Positions 13,110-14,623 of a stretch of DNA of 14,623 nt are shown piece by piece. This DNA comes from Chloroflexota bacterium. Lineage in GTDB: Bacteria > Chloroflexota > Limnocylindria > QHBO01. The first letter of the stretch is position 1, and every line of letters begins with the position of its first letter. Under the pieces are notes generated by a model. The model was not told where the DNA came from and searched no databases. It was given only the letters and a program-made list of their open reading frames with translations. The position numbers were made by a program, and so were the translations under genes. The stretch covers positions 1 to 14,623 of the forward strand of contig JADLBB010000253.1 of the NCBI GenBank assembly GCA_020848055.1, in the 5' to 3' direction.

Positions 13110-13512
13110 GTGAATCCCACGCGACGGATGTCAGGCACAGGGCTGGTGCTCACCGCGCTGCTGAGCGGTTGCTTGTCTGGCACGTTCTCGGAATCCGCGG
13201 GCTCGACGCCTCAGCCCGACTCCGCGGCAGCCACGCAGACCAACCCATCGGAGCCGCAGGAGAGCGCGATCGAAGGTGGACAGCCATCTCCGGTGCCCCC
13301 TCCCCTCCCCACTGGCGCTGACTACCGGGATCGACTCGGTCCGTACGCCAAGTACATCCTCGGGGACAGTGCGCTGGTCCCATGGGGCAGCATCGAATTC
13401 TTGACGTGGCAATGATGCGCTGGCGGACTGGCAAGTCCTCTCCGTCGAGGAGGTGTGCCCGCAGGACCTCGTCATCCTGTTCGAGATGCTCGCTTCAGGC
13501 ACGAAGCCATGA
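13110..13512 (+). pseudogene. module E lipoprotein, broken by internal deletion and frameshift
   Basis: GTG 13110, four bases after the previous stop, opens a good lipoprotein signal (TGLVLTALLSGC, Cys at residue 21). A tether and VPPPLPTGADYRDRLGPYAK match lipoprotein B through SIEFLTW, then the frame stops at TGA 13413-13415. In another frame the 3' end encodes VCPQDLVILFEMLASGTKP before TGA 13510-13512, nearly identical to the C-terminus of lipoprotein B. The middle, with the first three conserved cysteines, is gone. TGGCAA occurs on both sides of the break (about 13408 and 13428), a possible deletion or slippage scar. Expression would give a tethered, domain-less lipoprotein of 101 residues. 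Confidence 0.82.
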
Positions 13513-13571
13513 GGGACATCCGCCGGGACCCGCCGCGAGGGACGCGCGACGGACTCGTGGGGTCCAGATCC

Positions 13572-14087
13572 TTACGCCTCGACTCGAGCGCGGGCGATCC
13601 ATCGGTCGGCCGCCCAGGTCGCGACGCCCCAGATGACGCTCAGGACGAGGGCGACGGCCACCATGACCCCCGCCGCGGCAAGGCCGCCCGCCACGGGAAT
13701 GCGGCCGCCCATGACCAGCAGGATCAGGAGCAGGAAGGCGAGCACGATCCCCACCATGACCAGCGCTATCTTGGCCGACGTGGCCAGGAACCAGCCTAGC
13801 GTGTGCCCCTGGGCGCGACCGGCCAGCCACAGTACGCACGGCCCGGCCGACCCGGCCACCGCGGTGTAGATCCCGAAGCCGCCGAACAGGGCGCCGAGTC
13901 CCAGTCGCTGGCCGCTGACAACCCAGACGTAGGCCCACGCGCCGAGCAGCGTCGACAACGCGCCGATCCCGATCAACCAGGCCAGGAGCAGCGTGGCCGT
14001 GCCGGCGGACAGGCGTTCGACCAGCTCACCCGAATCGGTCTCGACCACCTCGGTCGGGCCGTCCTCGCGCGGCGCGCGGTCGCTCAC
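13572..14087 (-). CDS. four-helix membrane protein of unknown function
   Basis: The 171-residue protein has a short acidic N-terminus (EDGPTEVVETDSGELVERLS) and four hydrophobic segments: about 29-60 (TATLLLAWLIGIGALSTLLG onward), 65-88, 98-125 (SAKIALVMVGIVLAFLLLIL) and 132-160 (AAAGVMVAVALVLSVIWGVA). I do not recognise the family and see no catalytic motif. GTG 14087 overlaps the stop of the PLP-enzyme gene by 4 bases (GTGA), so the two are translated together, but nothing in the protein links it to amino-acid metabolism. The open frame extends to 14441, but only as a shadow of that gene. Confidence 0.75.
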   Translation of the reverse strand: MSDRAPREDGPTEVVETDSGELVERLSAGTATLLLAWLIGIGALSTLLGAWAYVWVVSGQRLGLGALFGGFGIYTAVAGSAGPCVLWLAGRAQGHTLGWFLATSAKIALVMVGIVLAFLLLILLVMGGRIPVAGGLAAAGVMVAVALVLSVIWGVATWAADRWIARARVEA

Positions 14088-14623
14088 GCATCCGATGCGG
14101 CCAAGGCCGCCTCGAGGTCGGCGCGCAGATCCTCGACGGCCTCGATGCCTATCGACAGGCGCACCAGCGACGGCGACACCGCCAGTGGCGAGTCGGCCAC
14201 CGAGGCGTGGGTCATCGGCGCCGGAAGCTCGATGAGCGACTCGACCGCCCCGAGTGACTCGGCCAGCGTAAAGAGTCGGGTCGCGGCAACGAACCGGCGC
14301 GCCACCGGCTCGCCGCCACCAAGCTCGAAACTGAGCATCGCGCCCGGCAGTCGCATCTGGCGCGCCGCCAACTCGGCGCCGGGGTGAGACGCCAGGCCGG
14401 GATAGTGGACCCGGGCGACCTCCGGACGCGATTCGAGCCACGCCGCCAGCGCCGCGGCGTTGGCCGTCGCGCGGTCCATCCGCACGGCCAGGGTCCGCAT
14501 ACCACGCAGAACGAGGAAGCAGTCGAACGGGCTCGGCACCGAGCCGGCGGCGTTCTGGTGGAACCGCAGCCGCTCGGCGAGGGCGTCCGAGCGGGTCGCG
14601 ACCAGCCCGCCGATGACGTCCGA
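14084..14623 (-). CDS. Cys/Met-metabolism PLP enzyme (cystathionine gamma-synthase/lyase family), C-terminal part
   Basis: The last 179 residues of a PLP-dependent enzyme; the 5' end lies beyond the window. It begins SDVIGG, the sequence just after the PLP-binding lysine (K-x-x-x-GHSDV-x-GG), so that lysine is only a few residues off the edge. Family features seen include GSVPSPFDCFLVLRGMRTLAVRM, HYPGLASHPGAELAARQM, MLSFELGGG, FTLAESLGAVESLIELPAPM and LVRLSIGIEAVEDLRADLEAAL. Members catalyse transsulfuration or direct sulfhydrylation in methionine and cysteine synthesis. Synthase versus lyase cannot be settled from this half. Confidence 0.92.
   Translation of the reverse strand, partial: SDVIGGLVATRSDALAERLRFHQNAAGSVPSPFDCFLVLRGMRTLAVRMDRATANAAALAAWLESRPEVARVHYPGLASHPGAELAARQMRLPGAMLSFELGGGEPVARRFVAATRLFTLAESLGAVESLIELPAPMTHASVADSPLAVSPSLVRLSIGIEAVEDLRADLEAALAASDA

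Noticed and set aside
13526..13566. Possible terminator hairpin (GGACCC and GGGTCC)
   Set aside because: The arms are only 6 bases around a loop of about 25 bases with no T run. I found no convincing intrinsic terminator anywhere in the window.

Overview
The window is high-GC DNA, densely coding and with few spacers. It is probably from a monoderm bacterium: it has secreted lipoproteins, an exporter adaptor carrying a peptidoglycan-binding domain, and a Bacillus-like FadE/FadD pair. Chloroflexota (Limnocylindria-like) or Actinomycetota would fit, but no ribosomal or marker gene settles the phylum.

Left flank (1-3853, + strand): a fatty-acid beta-oxidation operon made of the last codons of a thiolase, an acyl-CoA dehydrogenase (fadE) and a long-chain acyl-CoA ligase (fadD). 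The 243-base gap between thiolase and fadE holds four related operator-like elements placed exactly 51 bases apart. A vapBC toxin-antitoxin pair follows on the - strand (3867-4477), with a palindrome lying across the antitoxin start codon.

Centre (4559-13512): an accessory island that I read as one previously unrecognised system. Its unit is a two-gene module: a small Sec-exported protein, usually with cysteines near both ends of the mature part, followed with overlap or a 1-base gap by a lipoprotein with a lipobox and four conserved cysteines. Three modules are intact (A 4761-5653, B 8650-9637, C 12019-12826). Parts of two others survive: D, with small protein 11396-11860 and a broken lipoprotein 9869-10251, and E, 12962-13512, broken and on the opposite strand. 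Module B continues directly into an ABC exporter operon (adaptor, ATPase, FtsX/MacB-like permease; 5807-8612). Just downstream of module A lies a 160-base remnant of a second permease copy, so the whole five-gene cassette seems to have been duplicated and then eroded. Inside module D sit an ECF sigma factor and a membrane anti-sigma candidate.

Five copies of one 30-base promoter-like element, an ECF-type GGAACC box with a second box at invariant spacing, stand in front of all five modules, including the one that contains the sigma gene. The simplest model is a self-activating ECF regulon controlling exported peptides, their partner lipoproteins and an exporter. A bacteriocin/immunity or peptide-signalling role is inference only. 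The nearest known precedent I can name is the ECF (sigma-W)-controlled YknWXYZ exporter of Bacillus subtilis, which protects against the SdpC toxin.

Right flank (13572-14623, - strand): a four-helix membrane protein translationally coupled to a Cys/Met-metabolism PLP enzyme (cystathionine gamma-synthase family), cut by the window end.
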